This document shows, piece after piece, positions 43,514 to 54,786 of a stretch of 55,016 nucleotides of DNA (position 1 is its first letter; each line of letters begins with the position of its first letter). A program made the translations under genes and the position numbers. The notes beneath the pieces were generated by a model. That model did not search any database and was not told the origin of the DNA. It saw only the letters and a list, made by a program, of their open reading frames with translations. Source of the DNA: Betaproteobacteria bacterium (GTDB taxonomy: Bacteria > Pseudomonadota > Gammaproteobacteria > Burkholderiales > Thiobacteraceae); assembly GCA_024641855.1 (NCBI GenBank), contig JAHECG010000012.1:1-55016 (forward strand). The letters run 5' to 3'.

Positions 43514-45169
<1,656 letters not shown>

Positions 45170-45199
45170 TTAGCCTTAACCCGGCAGCAATACCCGAGA

Positions 45200-45230
45200 A
45201 AAAGCCCCGCGAAAGCGGGGCTTTTCTTTT
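45200..45230 (+). terminator. Terminator of groESL
   Basis: AAAAGCCCCGC (45200-45210) pairs with GCGGGGCTTTT (45215-45225) across a GAAA tetraloop, followed by CTTTT. It lies 30 nt after the groEL stop. A second small hairpin GGCGCT/AGCGCC (45233-45248) follows. Confidence 0.95.
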
Positions 45231-45287
45231 AGGGCGCTAGGTAGCGCCATAACAGACTCTGCATAGAATGGGTATATGCATTAGCAA

Positions 45288-47717
45288 GTGGCGGATAAGG
45301 TTACAAGAGGATACGATAAAGCAATGAATAGCATGACGGCCCGTCGGCGGAAATTCGACAGCATACTTGCCCAGCTCAAAGCAGCGTTTTTATGGCCGAG
45401 TCAGTTGCCCGGTTCAGCGCGTTTGCAAGTCGTGGCTTTCTCTTTGGTTTGGCTGTTGATGGCGGGCATCGGTTTTGTCGGGTTATACGCATTGCAAGGC
45501 AACAACCAGCGCATGGAAAAAATTGTGCTGGAGCATAACGTCAAGATTTCCCTGGTGCGAGATTTACGTGGCATTAATCGTGAACGCGCATTGACGGTGC
45601 ATAAAATGATTTTGGTGCGCGATCCTTTTGAACGTGATGCCTTGATGCTGCATTTTCGTGAGCTTGCATCAAACTATATTGTGCAGCGCGATAAACTGCG
45701 TAAATTTTCGTTTACGTTGGAAGAGCAGTCTGCATTTCAGGCAGCGCAAAGCAAGATTCGCGAATCTACGCGGTTGATGGAGCGGGTGGTTGATTTAATT
45801 CAATTGGGCAAAATTGACGATGCGGAGCAGGTGCTAACCAAGCAAGCCATACCGGCACAAAATTTAGCCCAAGAAGATTTTTCGGATTTTCTGGATCTAC
45901 AACATCGATCGAGCGAAGTGGCGGTGCGTTATGCGCGTACTGCGTATTTGCGTGCGTATTGGATCAGTGCAGTACTCGGTAGTAGCGCCCTGATTCTAGG
46001 GTTGCTAGTTGCCGTGCGCGTGATACGACGTACGGCTGAAATGGAACGGGCGTTAGCGCAAGAAAAGGAGCGCGCCGAAGTCACGCTGCACTCGATCGGC
46101 GATGCAGTCATTACCACGGATGCAAATGGTCATATTGTTCATCTCAACGAGATGGCGGAATTATTGACCGGATGGAAAAATGCAGAAGCAGTCGGCTGCG
46201 AGATGACTGACGTGTATCGAGTATTTGACGAGGTTGCACCAGGGCAATGCATGAATTTCATGACCCCGATGTTGTCCGGACAAACTGTACATATCCCGGA
46301 AACGGCACTGCTGATGGCGCGCAATAATTTTCAATGCGCCATCGAGCAGACGGTGTCACCAATTCGAGAAGAACGTGGAGCCATCATCGGATTGGTGGTG
46401 GTATTCCGGGACGTCACCGCTGAGCGTTCGATGGTGCATGAGTTAGCGTGGCGTGCGAGTCATGACGCATTGACCAGTTTGGCGAATCGGCATGTTTTTG
46501 AGCGTCGTTTACGTGAACTGGTAGAGAGCGCTCAATCCGGTCGCATCAGCCATGCGTTGCTTTATATCGATCTGGATCAATTTAAGCTGGTAAATGACAC
46601 CTGTGGTCACGTAGCCGGAGATCAGTTGCTTAGACAATTATCCACCTTGCTGGGCACGAAGGTTCGTGCGGTGGATACCCTGGCCCGTTTAGGGGGCGAT
46701 GAGTTTGGTTTATTGCTACCAGGGTGCGGGTTGGATCAAGCGCAAATCATCGCAGAAAAATTACGGCAAGAAATTAGCGAATTTAGATTTATCTGGGAGG
46801 GAAAAACCTTCGTTATCGGCGCATCCATCGGCCTGGTTGAGATCATGCAGAATAGTGGCGCAATGGCAACGCTGCTAACGGCCGCAGACACCGCTTGTTA
46901 TATGGCGAAGCAACGGGGGCGCAATCGCGTGTTTGTGCATCGGCCACAAGACCTGGATGTGCGGCGTTTGCACGGCGAAGCGGAATGGGTCGGCAGAATT
47001 ACACGGGCTTTCGAGGAAAACCGCTTCCAACTTTATTTTCAAAAAATTATCCCCTTGCACCCCGAGCGTAACCCGGAGTACTGGGAGATCCTGTTGCGGT
47101 TGATTGATGAGAAGGGACAGTTGGTACCGCCAATGGCTTTTATTCCTGCGGCTGAACGTTACAACTTGATGCCATCGATCGATCGCTGGGTGGTGCGGTC
47201 TCTGCTGAGTTGGGTGAAGGCGCACCAATTGAAATTGTCAGAAGATATTTACTTTTCGGTTAACTTGTCGGGGCAGTCGATTGGTGACGAAGCCTTTGCG
47301 GAATTTGTCGAAGATCAATTTAAATTATCCGGAATTGTCCCGGGCCGTATTTGTTTCGAGGTAACTGAAACTGCGGCGATCGCTAATTTGGGGCAAGCAA
47401 TGCAGATGATGTCGCAGTTGCAGGCGATGGGCTGCGGTTTTTCACTGGATGATTTCGGTAGCGGCATGTCTTCTTTTGCTTACCTCAAGAATTTACCCGT
47501 CGATAGCATTAAGGTCGATGGCGCTTTTGTGCGTGATATGTTGACCGATCCCATCGATTCCGCCATGGTCGAGGCGATCATTCGTATTGGGCATGTGATG
47601 GGATTGAAAACCATTGCCGAGTATGTGGAAAACAATGAGATCAAGCTGCGCTTGATGGATTTGAACGTGGATTATGTACAGGGCTTCGGCATTCATCGGC
47701 CGGAGCCGTTGGTGTGA
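45288..47717 (+). CDS. Membrane-bound PAS-GGDEF-EAL cyclic-di-GMP protein
   Basis: Makes and/or breaks cyclic-di-GMP in response to a periplasmic or redox signal. It has 809 residues. Membrane segments lie at about 47-69 and 224-246, flanking a helical periplasmic sensor. PAS is at about 262-380. GGDEF is at about 385-548, with an intact GGDEF at 469-473. EAL is at about 568-805. The EAL signature reads EIL at 600-602, but its metal glutamate, NLSG, DDFGSG (721-726) and IKVDG are kept, so activity is plausible. The start GTG 45288 lacks a ribosome binding site; ATG 45324 is an alternative. It stands alone after groESL. Confidence 0.92.
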   Translation: MADKVTRGYDKAMNSMTARRRKFDSILAQLKAAFLWPSQLPGSARLQVVAFSLVWLLMAGIGFVGLYALQGNNQRMEKIVLEHNVKISLVRDLRGINRERALTVHKMILVRDPFERDALMLHFRELASNYIVQRDKLRKFSFTLEEQSAFQAAQSKIRESTRLMERVVDLIQLGKIDDAEQVLTKQAIPAQNLAQEDFSDFLDLQHRSSEVAVRYARTAYLRAYWISAVLGSSALILGLLVAVRVIRRTAEMERALAQEKERAEVTLHSIGDAVITTDANGHIVHLNEMAELLTGWKNAEAVGCEMTDVYRVFDEVAPGQCMNFMTPMLSGQTVHIPETALLMARNNFQCAIEQTVSPIREERGAIIGLVVVFRDVTAERSMVHELAWRASHDALTSLANRHVFERRLRELVESAQSGRISHALLYIDLDQFKLVNDTCGHVAGDQLLRQLSTLLGTKVRAVDTLARLGGDEFGLLLPGCGLDQAQIIAEKLRQEISEFRFIWEGKTFVIGASIGLVEIMQNSGAMATLLTAADTACYMAKQRGRNRVFVHRPQDLDVRRLHGEAEWVGRITRAFEENRFQLYFQKIIPLHPERNPEYWEILLRLIDEKGQLVPPMAFIPAAERYNLMPSIDRWVVRSLLSWVKAHQLKLSEDIYFSVNLSGQSIGDEAFAEFVEDQFKLSGIVPGRICFEVTETAAIANLGQAMQMMSQLQAMGCGFSLDDFGSGMSSFAYLKNLPVDSIKVDGAFVRDMLTDPIDSAMVEAIIRIGHVMGLKTIAEYVENNEIKLRLMDLNVDYVQGFGIHRPEPLV

Positions 47718-47733
47718 TTTTTAATTTTTATTG

Positions 47734-47836
47734 AACTGCCAAGACACCAAGAGAAAATCTACAACTTCAAGTCGCATCCCCAATCAGCCCAGAAGTTTTT
47801 TTAGTTTGTCTCGGCGCTCTTGGCACCTTGGCGGTT
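47734..47836 (+). repeat. Inverted repeat in the convergent spacer
   Basis: 20-nt arms (47734-47753 and 47817-47836), built of CCAAGA/CTTGGC modules, match at 16 of 20 positions in reverse complement and are separated by 63 nt. The right arm reaches 2 nt into the stop region of the RND gene. It resembles dispersed repeat elements and may also act as a bidirectional 3'-end structure between two convergent genes. Confidence 0.6.
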
Positions 47837-50177
47837 AACCGGGTTCTTTTCTAGGATCCGCAAATAGCATTGCGGCCAATGCTGGCAACAACAAAATCGC
47901 GCCCAGCATGTTCACCAAGAACAGGAAGGCAAGCAGGATCCCCATATCCGCTTGAAATTTCAGCGCGGAAAATCCCCAGCTCGCGACGCCAATGCCCATG
48001 GTGAGTGCTGTGAAGACGGCAGCCGTGCCGCGTTGGCGCAAGGCGATATAAAACGCCTCCGGTAAATCGTCACCGTAGTCGCGCATGCGATATTGGATAC
48101 GTTCAAATAGATAAATGCCGTAGTCCACGCCGACGCCAACGCCCAGCGCAATCACCGGCAAAGTCGATACTTTTAAACCAATGCCGAGTCGCGCCATGAT
48201 GGCGTTGCAAAGCACTGAGACCAGCGCCAAGGGTACGACAATACAGAGCATGGCACGCCATGAGCGGAAGGTCAGCAGGCACAGAAAAATGATGGCGCCG
48301 AAAATCGACAGCAGCATGGAAAGTTCGGCGGCATCGACGGCTTCGTTGGTCGCTGCCATCACGCCGACATTGCCGCCCGCCAAGCGCAATTGCAGTTGCG
48401 GGGTATTGTTTGCGGCAGCAAATTTTTTGACTTCAGAAACGATATGCGCAATCGTAGCGCCCTGGTGATCCTGCGTAAAAATCAAGATTTGCATCGCACT
48501 ACAGTCGGTATTCAGCAGGCCGGTAGAGGTGTCGACAGGGGTGACCGATTGCGCCAAAACCTGAGGATCTCGTGACAAGGCGCGCCATTTTAGACTGCCT
48601 TCATTCCAGCCCGCGTTAATGTATTTAGCGACGCCGGGCAAGCCCAGTACCGATTGAACGCCCTGCACATTGCGCATGTTTAGTTCAAAGCGATCGAGCG
48701 TATCCATGATGTCATATTGGGTGCAGGCGCCCGTCACATCATGGCTTTGTGCGATGACGGACAACACGTCTACACCGATGGAAAAATGTTTAACGATCGC
48801 CGCGTTGTCACGGTTATAACGTGAGTCTTCGCGAAGCTCAGGAATGCCGCGACCTAAATCACCGGTCTTGATGTCACGCGCTTGCCAAGCGCCCACGGCT
48901 AACAGCAGCGTGGAAACGCTTAATATCAGCAAGGCCGGACGGGGTTGCGCACAACGCGATAGAGCGCGCCAGACTAAGTCGAAGCGACTGCTGCCGACTT
49001 GAGCGCGTTGTATCTGTGCCGGATCGAGGTGGGTGTATGACAGCATGATAGGCAGTAAGAGCTTATTGGTGACGATCATCAGCAGTACGCCGAGGCTGGC
49101 GGTAATACCCAACTCGCGCACGACATCAATCTTGATATGCATGATGACCAGGAAGCCCAATGCATTGGTAAGCAAGGCGATGCTACCGGGTAGGAGCAGC
49201 TTGCCAAAAGCGTGTCGTGCCGCGCTGAGCTTGTCGGCACCCGTGAGGATTTCGTGCTTCCAGGCATTGGTCATTTGCACTGCATGTGAAACGCCGATGG
49301 AGAAAATGAGATAAGGCGCCAAGATCGACATCGGATCGATGCCGTAGCCCAATAAGGGCAACAACCCCAGTAGCCAAATCACCGGCGTTAAGGCGCAGGC
49401 CAATGCCAGCAGCGTCAGTTTGAGCGAGGCTGAATAAAAATATAGCAGTACACAAGTGATCAGAAACGCGAGCAGAAAAAACACGAGAACGCCGCGCGTA
49501 CCATCGCTGATATCGCCCACGGCTTTGGCGAAACCAATAATGTGAATGTCGATACCCGCTTGCTGGTATTGGATGCGAATCTTTTCCAATTGCTGCGCAA
49601 CGGCTTGATAGTCGAGGCGCTTACCGCTGACTGGATCAAATTCCAGTAATTCGGCCCGCACTAGCGCACCTTTGAAATCGTTGGCGACTAAGCGCCCCAG
49701 ACTGTTCGATTTGAGAACGTTGGCGCGCACCGTCTCCAGTTGCTCTGGCGTGCCATGAAAGCCAGCCGGAATGACATTGCCGCCAGCGAAGCCCTCTTCG
49801 ACGATTTCAATGAAGCGCACATTGGGGGTAAATAAGGACGTGACGCTGGGACGGTCGACCCCAGGAATGAAGAAGACCGCGTCGGTAACTTGCTTCAGCG
49901 TATTGAAGAAAGTGGGGTTGAAAATATCGCCTTGTTTTTGCATCACCGCCACCAGTACGCGGTTTGCGCCACCGAAGGATTTTTGATATTCGGTGAAGGT
50001 TTGCATGTAAGGGTGCTGCAGCGGAATCATTTTGTTGAAACCCGCATCGACGCGTAAATGCGTCGCGGAATAAGCGAGTAATGCAGTGATCAGCGCGAAT
50101 AGAACAAGTAGTACGCGGCGGTATGCGAACACTGGCTGGGCTATTGCGTTGGCGATTTTTTCCGATTGCAAATGCAT
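47835..50177 (-). CDS. RND-superfamily exporter, HAE3/MMPL type
   Basis: An inner-membrane transporter of 780 residues with two repeated halves. Each half is one membrane helix, a periplasmic domain and a five-helix bundle, about 12 membrane segments in all. The second half carries the MMPL-type GVGVDYGIYLFER near residues 690-702, whose aspartate is the likely proton relay. The equivalent spot of the first half reads IGVSHAVQM. HAE3 proteins move hydrophobic molecules such as hopanoids or other lipids. It is last in the DUF1302-DUF1329-YCF48 operon, 8 nt after the YCF48-like gene. The substrate is unknown. Confidence 0.9.
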   Translation of the reverse strand: MHLQSEKIANAIAQPVFAYRRVLLVLFALITALLAYSATHLRVDAGFNKMIPLQHPYMQTFTEYQKSFGGANRVLVAVMQKQGDIFNPTFFNTLKQVTDAVFFIPGVDRPSVTSLFTPNVRFIEIVEEGFAGGNVIPAGFHGTPEQLETVRANVLKSNSLGRLVANDFKGALVRAELLEFDPVSGKRLDYQAVAQQLEKIRIQYQQAGIDIHIIGFAKAVGDISDGTRGVLVFFLLAFLITCVLLYFYSASLKLTLLALACALTPVIWLLGLLPLLGYGIDPMSILAPYLIFSIGVSHAVQMTNAWKHEILTGADKLSAARHAFGKLLLPGSIALLTNALGFLVIMHIKIDVVRELGITASLGVLLMIVTNKLLLPIMLSYTHLDPAQIQRAQVGSSRFDLVWRALSRCAQPRPALLILSVSTLLLAVGAWQARDIKTGDLGRGIPELREDSRYNRDNAAIVKHFSIGVDVLSVIAQSHDVTGACTQYDIMDTLDRFELNMRNVQGVQSVLGLPGVAKYINAGWNEGSLKWRALSRDPQVLAQSVTPVDTSTGLLNTDCSAMQILIFTQDHQGATIAHIVSEVKKFAAANNTPQLQLRLAGGNVGVMAATNEAVDAAELSMLLSIFGAIIFLCLLTFRSWRAMLCIVVPLALVSVLCNAIMARLGIGLKVSTLPVIALGVGVGVDYGIYLFERIQYRMRDYGDDLPEAFYIALRQRGTAAVFTALTMGIGVASWGFSALKFQADMGILLAFLFLVNMLGAILLLPALAAMLFADPRKEPG

Positions 50178-50185
50178 GCGACTGC

Positions 50186-51139
50186 CTATCTCCCGATTTC
50201 GCCGAGGGCAAAACTCGCGACACCGGATTCACCCATGAATAGCGTGGTGGAGCCCGTTGGGCAAATTGCCGCAAAACATTTGCGATTAGGGTGAAGTCGT
50301 AACGAGAAGGTTTTTCCGTTATCGTGACTGAGCAGAACGGTACCGCTTTGCCCCGCCAAAACGATACTGCCATCGGCGCGCACGTAATCGCTGAGTAGTG
50401 TGGCTTGGCTGCCAGCTTCAATGGCGGCCCAGGTTTCGCCGCCATCCATCGAGCGGAAAATTTTTCCGCGCAAGCCGTAAGTCAGCACGCTGCCATCGCG
50501 TAAAACCACGATGCCAAAAAAAGAACCTTTATAGGGTGCAGGTAGTGTGTGCCATGATTGTCCGTGGTCATCGGAGCGCAGCAGCAACCCGGCTTCGCCC
50601 GCAATAAACAGAGGGCCGTTGCCGCTTGCCGCCAAGGCGTTGAAGTGCAAATCGCCCGCCGTGATTTTGCGCTGTTGCCAGTGGACGCCGCCATCATGGG
50701 TTTCTAGAAACAAACCGTAGGCACCGATCGCAACGCCATTGCGGACATCGCTGAACCAAACTTTCAGCAAGGGTTTTTTCATCTCGGGGGCGCTGAATAC
50801 TTGATGCCAAGATTCGCCGCCATCGGTGCTCTTCAGAATGACGGAATCGTGCCCCACGGCCCAACCATTTTTAGCATCCAAAAAAAATAAAGCCGTCAGT
50901 GTTGCTTGGGTCGGGCTCGGTACTGACCGCCAAACGTTGCCTTGATTACTGGTGCGGACGATATGCCCGCGTTCGCCAACGGCAACGAGATGCTTGCCCG
51001 CTTGCGCAGCATCCAGTAAAAGCAAAGTATTGACGTTGACGTCTGCGGGAGGGAAGACCGGTGCTGAGCGTGGCGAAAAGGCGTAAGCCGCAGCCAGCAA
51101 GACCAGTAAAGAAAACACGATGCCGAGGGTTTTCTTCAT
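50186..51139 (-). CDS. Exported YCF48-like beta-propeller (BNR repeat) protein
   Basis: 317 residues. A signal peptide covers about residues 1-20. At least five BNR/Asp-box-like repeats follow, for example STDGGESWHQV, THDGGVHWQQ, SDDHGQSWHT, SMDGGETWAA and SHDNGKTF, predicting a periplasmic or surface beta-propeller. The fold is shared with the photosystem II assembly factor YCF48, but here the gene lies between DUF1329 and an RND exporter, so it is probably an adaptor or assembly factor for that system. It ends 8 nt before the RND start. Confidence 0.88.
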   Translation of the reverse strand: MKKTLGIVFSLLVLLAAAYAFSPRSAPVFPPADVNVNTLLLLDAAQAGKHLVAVGERGHIVRTSNQGNVWRSVPSPTQATLTALFFLDAKNGWAVGHDSVILKSTDGGESWHQVFSAPEMKKPLLKVWFSDVRNGVAIGAYGLFLETHDGGVHWQQRKITAGDLHFNALAASGNGPLFIAGEAGLLLRSDDHGQSWHTLPAPYKGSFFGIVVLRDGSVLTYGLRGKIFRSMDGGETWAAIEAGSQATLLSDYVRADGSIVLAGQSGTVLLSHDNGKTFSLRLHPNRKCFAAICPTGSTTLFMGESGVASFALGEIGR

Positions 51140-51204
51140 GGGCTAACTTGCGGTGTAGTGATTCCTGGCGTTAACACAAATACGCGACCAAGCCCCAAGG
51201 GCGC

Positions 51205-52569
51205 TTATCGCGTACCCAAACCACGCAAACCTGAAGGCGTGAAGTCTGAAGGTGAGCGTTTGATGACCTCATAGATTTTGTGTTCCTCGTTGCGCAACCC
51301 CATCGCCAAGTAACGGCCGGATTGCAAATCATGATGGACTTCCAGCATCGGATAAGTCATCGGAATGTTATACAAATTGATATTGTGCGCTTCTGAGACA
51401 CGCCACAATTGATCTCGTGCATCGTATTTGTCTGTCACCATGATCATCCACGAATCTTCGTCGATGTAGAAAGTGCGCCGCTTGTAAATGTGGCTGGCGC
51501 CCTCTTTCAGCGTGGCTTCAGCGACCCAGACCCGATGCAGTTCATAGCGGGCATGCTCCGGATTGATATGCCCCGGTTTCAGGACGTCGCTGTATTTCAG
51601 CGTATTGCCAACGAGTTTATAAGAATTGTAGGGAACATAGATTTCTTGTTTGCCGACCAATTTCCAGTGGTAACGGTCGGTGGCGCCGTTGAACATGAAA
51701 AAGTCGTCGCTGGTGCGCAAACCGTCGGCGGCGGTGCCGGGATTGTCGTAGCCGATATTCGGTGCCAGACGTACGCGGCGTTGACCGGGGTTGTATGTCC
51801 AGGCTTGACGCGGTTGCTGTACTTGATCGACGGTGTCGTGCACCAGCAAGATTTGACCCGCTAAACGCGCTGGGGCCGTGACGATCTGCAAGAAGTTCAA
51901 GAGTTTGTTTTCTTCACGCGCTTTTTCTGGTTTGCTTAGATTGCCGTAGTGGAAGTCATATTCGTATTCAAAACGGACTAAAGTATAGTTGCCGTCGCGC
52001 GTCACCGCGGCTTGGTTCCAATTCATCGCGTAGGTGTCGCCGCGGTAGCGGGTGAGGTGGTTCCAGATAACTTCCAGACCATCCTTCGGGATTGGAAATG
52101 GGATGCCGCCCGTCGTGCCAGTTACGCCATTACCGCCCGGCGCGAGCTTCGCTTTGGTGGCATTGGTAAACGTTTCAGCGTAATGGGCTTTCGGAAAAGC
52201 CGCGCTACGGCGGCTGGGATATACCTGCATTTTCCAATCAGGATACTTTTTTAGGAGTGCCATTTGGCCGGGCGTCAGATGCGCTTTATATTTTTCCATA
52301 TTGGTCGCATCAATACTGAACAGTGGCTTGTCACTCGCAAACGGGTCAGGGTAGTGCCCGGTCTCTTTGAATCCGGCGATTGGCTTGGTGATGCCGCCAT
52401 CCCAGGTCGGAATGGTTTTGTTGGCGTTGCCGGCCATTTCCGCGCCTAGGGGGGTCAGGCTTTTACCCAGTTTTGAAGCTTCTGCGGTAGAGACTTCCGC
52501 TAGTGCGGGAGCGGTTGAAATCAACAGTAAAATCGCAGCATTGATGAGGGTGTTTTTTTTACCGGTCAT
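51205..52569 (-). CDS. DUF1329 periplasmic protein
   Basis: 454 residues. The signal peptide ends at about residue 24 (TAPALA). The mature protein matches DUF1329, with NWNQAAVTRDG, YNPGQRRVRLAPNIGYD and YIDEDSWMIMVTDKYD. That fold resembles outer-membrane lipoprotein-sorting (LolB-like) domains that hold lipid. It lies 32 nt downstream of the DUF1302 gene and 65 nt upstream of the YCF48-like gene. A role as a periplasmic carrier of a hydrophobic molecule is inferred from fold and context. Confidence 0.88.
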   Translation of the reverse strand: MTGKKNTLINAAILLLISTAPALAEVSTAEASKLGKSLTPLGAEMAGNANKTIPTWDGGITKPIAGFKETGHYPDPFASDKPLFSIDATNMEKYKAHLTPGQMALLKKYPDWKMQVYPSRRSAAFPKAHYAETFTNATKAKLAPGGNGVTGTTGGIPFPIPKDGLEVIWNHLTRYRGDTYAMNWNQAAVTRDGNYTLVRFEYEYDFHYGNLSKPEKAREENKLLNFLQIVTAPARLAGQILLVHDTVDQVQQPRQAWTYNPGQRRVRLAPNIGYDNPGTAADGLRTSDDFFMFNGATDRYHWKLVGKQEIYVPYNSYKLVGNTLKYSDVLKPGHINPEHARYELHRVWVAEATLKEGASHIYKRRTFYIDEDSWMIMVTDKYDARDQLWRVSEAHNINLYNIPMTYPMLEVHHDLQSGRYLAMGLRNEEHKIYEVIKRSPSDFTPSGLRGLGTR

Positions 52570-52601
52570 AAGGGGTCTCCACGCTGTTGATGAGCGATTT
52601 T

Positions 52602-54515
52602 TTAGAAGGAATAACTGACGCTAACTGAAATAAAATCACGGTCTTTGAGTGCGTTGGCGCTGGTGGCGTAGGTGCGGGGTTGTGTTCCGGTTGCGCTTGG
52701 ATCCGACCCCGAATAAGTCCGTCCACCCCAGAAGGTGGTATAGGACAAATCCGCTTGCCAGTTTTGTCGATAAACCAAGCCGACGCCCAATGTGGCCGCT
52801 TTCACTCCTTGATTAAAGGTTGGGCTAACGCCGCTTACATCATGCGAGAACGCCAAGCGTGGATTCACTGTGACACCGGCAAACGCACTAGGATAAGACA
52901 AGCTGCCGGCTAACCGATAGCCCCAGGAATTTGCTGTGGCATAGCCTTCGGCATTGGGTTGCGTGGTGCCGGCGGTGGTAACGGTGGATGAGCCGGGTGC
53001 GGGCAAGGCTACGCCGGGGCCAGAAAATAATAAACCCGAAGGCAAACTAAGGTGCGTGTAGCCGGCTTCGCCAATGATTGTGAGTGATTCCGCACCCAAC
53101 GAGGGACCAAAAATCTTAGTTGCGGTCATTTGAAACTGCTGCATTTGGACGCGACGATAGCCGCTGATTTCGGTGCCAGGAAGCACGCTTGCAGCGGCCA
53201 CATCGCCACCGGTGATGTTGTTGCGTAGCCCGCCAGCGGCTAACACGACTTCCGTGCCAGCAAGTTGCAACGGTTGATTGGGGCGATAAGAGTATTCACC
53301 TTGCAAGGCGATACCGGCGGGCCCGGAGGTACTGAAGCTCAGGCCATATAAGTGGATGTTTTCTGGGTACTCGGCAAAGTAGGTGGCGGCACGTGCGCCA
53401 GTACACAGTCCTTGGCCGAGAGGGTTAATTCCAACAAGTACATCGAAGTTAACCAAATTGCTTGTCGCGCAGCCAGCATCAGAGCCAGCCAATCCGGCGG
53501 CCGAGGTGACAGTCGCTGCGCCGCGCACTACGGAAAGTAAGGGTGTGCGGCTATGATAATTAATGAAAAACAAGCCGAGTTCGGTATTGTTCAGTGATGT
53601 TAATAGCGAACGCAAGGCCACGCCAAATTCACCCCCATTGTCTGCGTCACGATCAAGCGTGCGTGGCGCCCATACTGGCGCGCTGGTTAAGCCAAATGCA
53701 AGTGCGGGGCCATGCTGGTCGAATCGTCTCCCACTGCCAACAAATAACCGATCACCGCCATCCGACAAAGCATCCGTTGTGCTGAAGAAAGTCCCGCGCG
53801 GATCGATCTTGGTCTTGCCGCTTTTGAATGCGTAAAAACCTTCCAGGGATACGCCGTCGGTTAGATCATGCGAAGCCCATAGTATGGGCGTGGGCAATAG
53901 CCCTTCTTTGAGTTCGGCGCCAGGAATGCGCAGCTTAGAGACATCCACCGGATTGATGACGTTAATACCGTTGAGGATGAACGTGCTCTCGCCCCAGCTC
54001 ACGACTTGCTGGCCCAGACGTAAATTTAAATTGCGCGCGCCGAAGCTTTTGAAGTTGCCATAAGCAAAGGCATCTAACAGGGTGATGTTGTTATCTACAC
54101 GGTCTAGGCCGCCCGGACTTAAGCCGGAGGCAGCGCTGGGTTCTTTGTTGTTTAAGGCGAAATCATGAAAATAGGTTCCACGCACAAATGCACCAAAATT
54201 TCGGTATTTAACATCGAGATCATGCGTTACCTTGAGGGGACTCGAATACACGGCACCACGATCGTAATTGAGATTGCCGTCATCGCCGTTGATATCGCGC
54301 GAGGTGCCACCACTGGTAATGGCAACCAGTGCAGGGTCGCGACTTTGTGCGCGAAATGCCGCGCCAAGTGAGATTGTGGTGTCTAAGCTTCCAGTAATGT
54401 CACCAGCTTCGTTACCGAATTGAAACGCGTGTGTCGCAACCGGGTTGGAACAAAGTAGCAGGGCGATAGCGGAAAGTTTAAAACGCAATGTAAATGCGGT
54501 CGAAAGACTAGTCAT
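52602..54515 (-). CDS. DUF1302 outer-membrane beta-barrel protein
   Basis: 637 residues. The signal peptide is at about 1-30 (cleavage near ATHAF). The mature part is rich in alternating beta-strand pattern and ends in SVSVSYSF, with a terminal phenylalanine, the usual signal for outer-membrane barrel insertion. It matches DUF1302, a porin-like family. GAGGAG gives a strong ribosome binding site. It is first gene of the four-gene operon, so it would form the outer-membrane part of the system. Confidence 0.9.
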   Translation of the reverse strand: MTSLSTAFTLRFKLSAIALLLCSNPVATHAFQFGNEAGDITGSLDTTISLGAAFRAQSRDPALVAITSGGTSRDINGDDGNLNYDRGAVYSSPLKVTHDLDVKYRNFGAFVRGTYFHDFALNNKEPSAASGLSPGGLDRVDNNITLLDAFAYGNFKSFGARNLNLRLGQQVVSWGESTFILNGINVINPVDVSKLRIPGAELKEGLLPTPILWASHDLTDGVSLEGFYAFKSGKTKIDPRGTFFSTTDALSDGGDRLFVGSGRRFDQHGPALAFGLTSAPVWAPRTLDRDADNGGEFGVALRSLLTSLNNTELGLFFINYHSRTPLLSVVRGAATVTSAAGLAGSDAGCATSNLVNFDVLVGINPLGQGLCTGARAATYFAEYPENIHLYGLSFSTSGPAGIALQGEYSYRPNQPLQLAGTEVVLAAGGLRNNITGGDVAAASVLPGTEISGYRRVQMQQFQMTATKIFGPSLGAESLTIIGEAGYTHLSLPSGLLFSGPGVALPAPGSSTVTTAGTTQPNAEGYATANSWGYRLAGSLSYPSAFAGVTVNPRLAFSHDVSGVSPTFNQGVKAATLGVGLVYRQNWQADLSYTTFWGGRTYSGSDPSATGTQPRTYATSANALKDRDFISVSVSYSF

Positions 54516-54606
54516 TTCCCGGACTCCTCTAAAAAATAATTTTTATGCTATTTGCCGTAGGTTTGGACTATATCTGCCATTGTTCCCGAGTTGGCGCAGA
54601 AATACA

Positions 54607-54612
54607 ATTATA
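54607..54612 (-). promoter_or_regulatory. Candidate -10 box of the DUF1302 operon
   Basis: TATAAT on the minus strand lies about 90 nt upstream of the DUF1302 start. I could not find a convincing -35. An activator-dependent promoter is possible. Confidence 0.3.
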
Positions 54613-54741
54613 GTGGCCATATTGGATATTCATGTCTTTTACCTAGTCGGTTGGTAGGGAGCGGGTTAGTCGTGTGCATTTTTCAAGTTTAGGGAATGAG
54701 CCCGGATTCGCTTAATTAGTCTGTAGTTGCATCGGGTTTGC

Positions 54742-54770
54742 TTGTCGCCCACAGCCCCGTCCGGTATAGT
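54742..54770 (+). promoter_or_regulatory. Promoter of the glycine riboswitch transcript
   Basis: TTGTCG (54742-54747), a 17-nt spacer and TATAGT (54765-54770). Transcription would start about 10 nt before the first riboswitch stem, leaving a compact leader. Confidence 0.65.
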
Positions 54771-54786
54771 TTCGGTCTGCCGTAGG

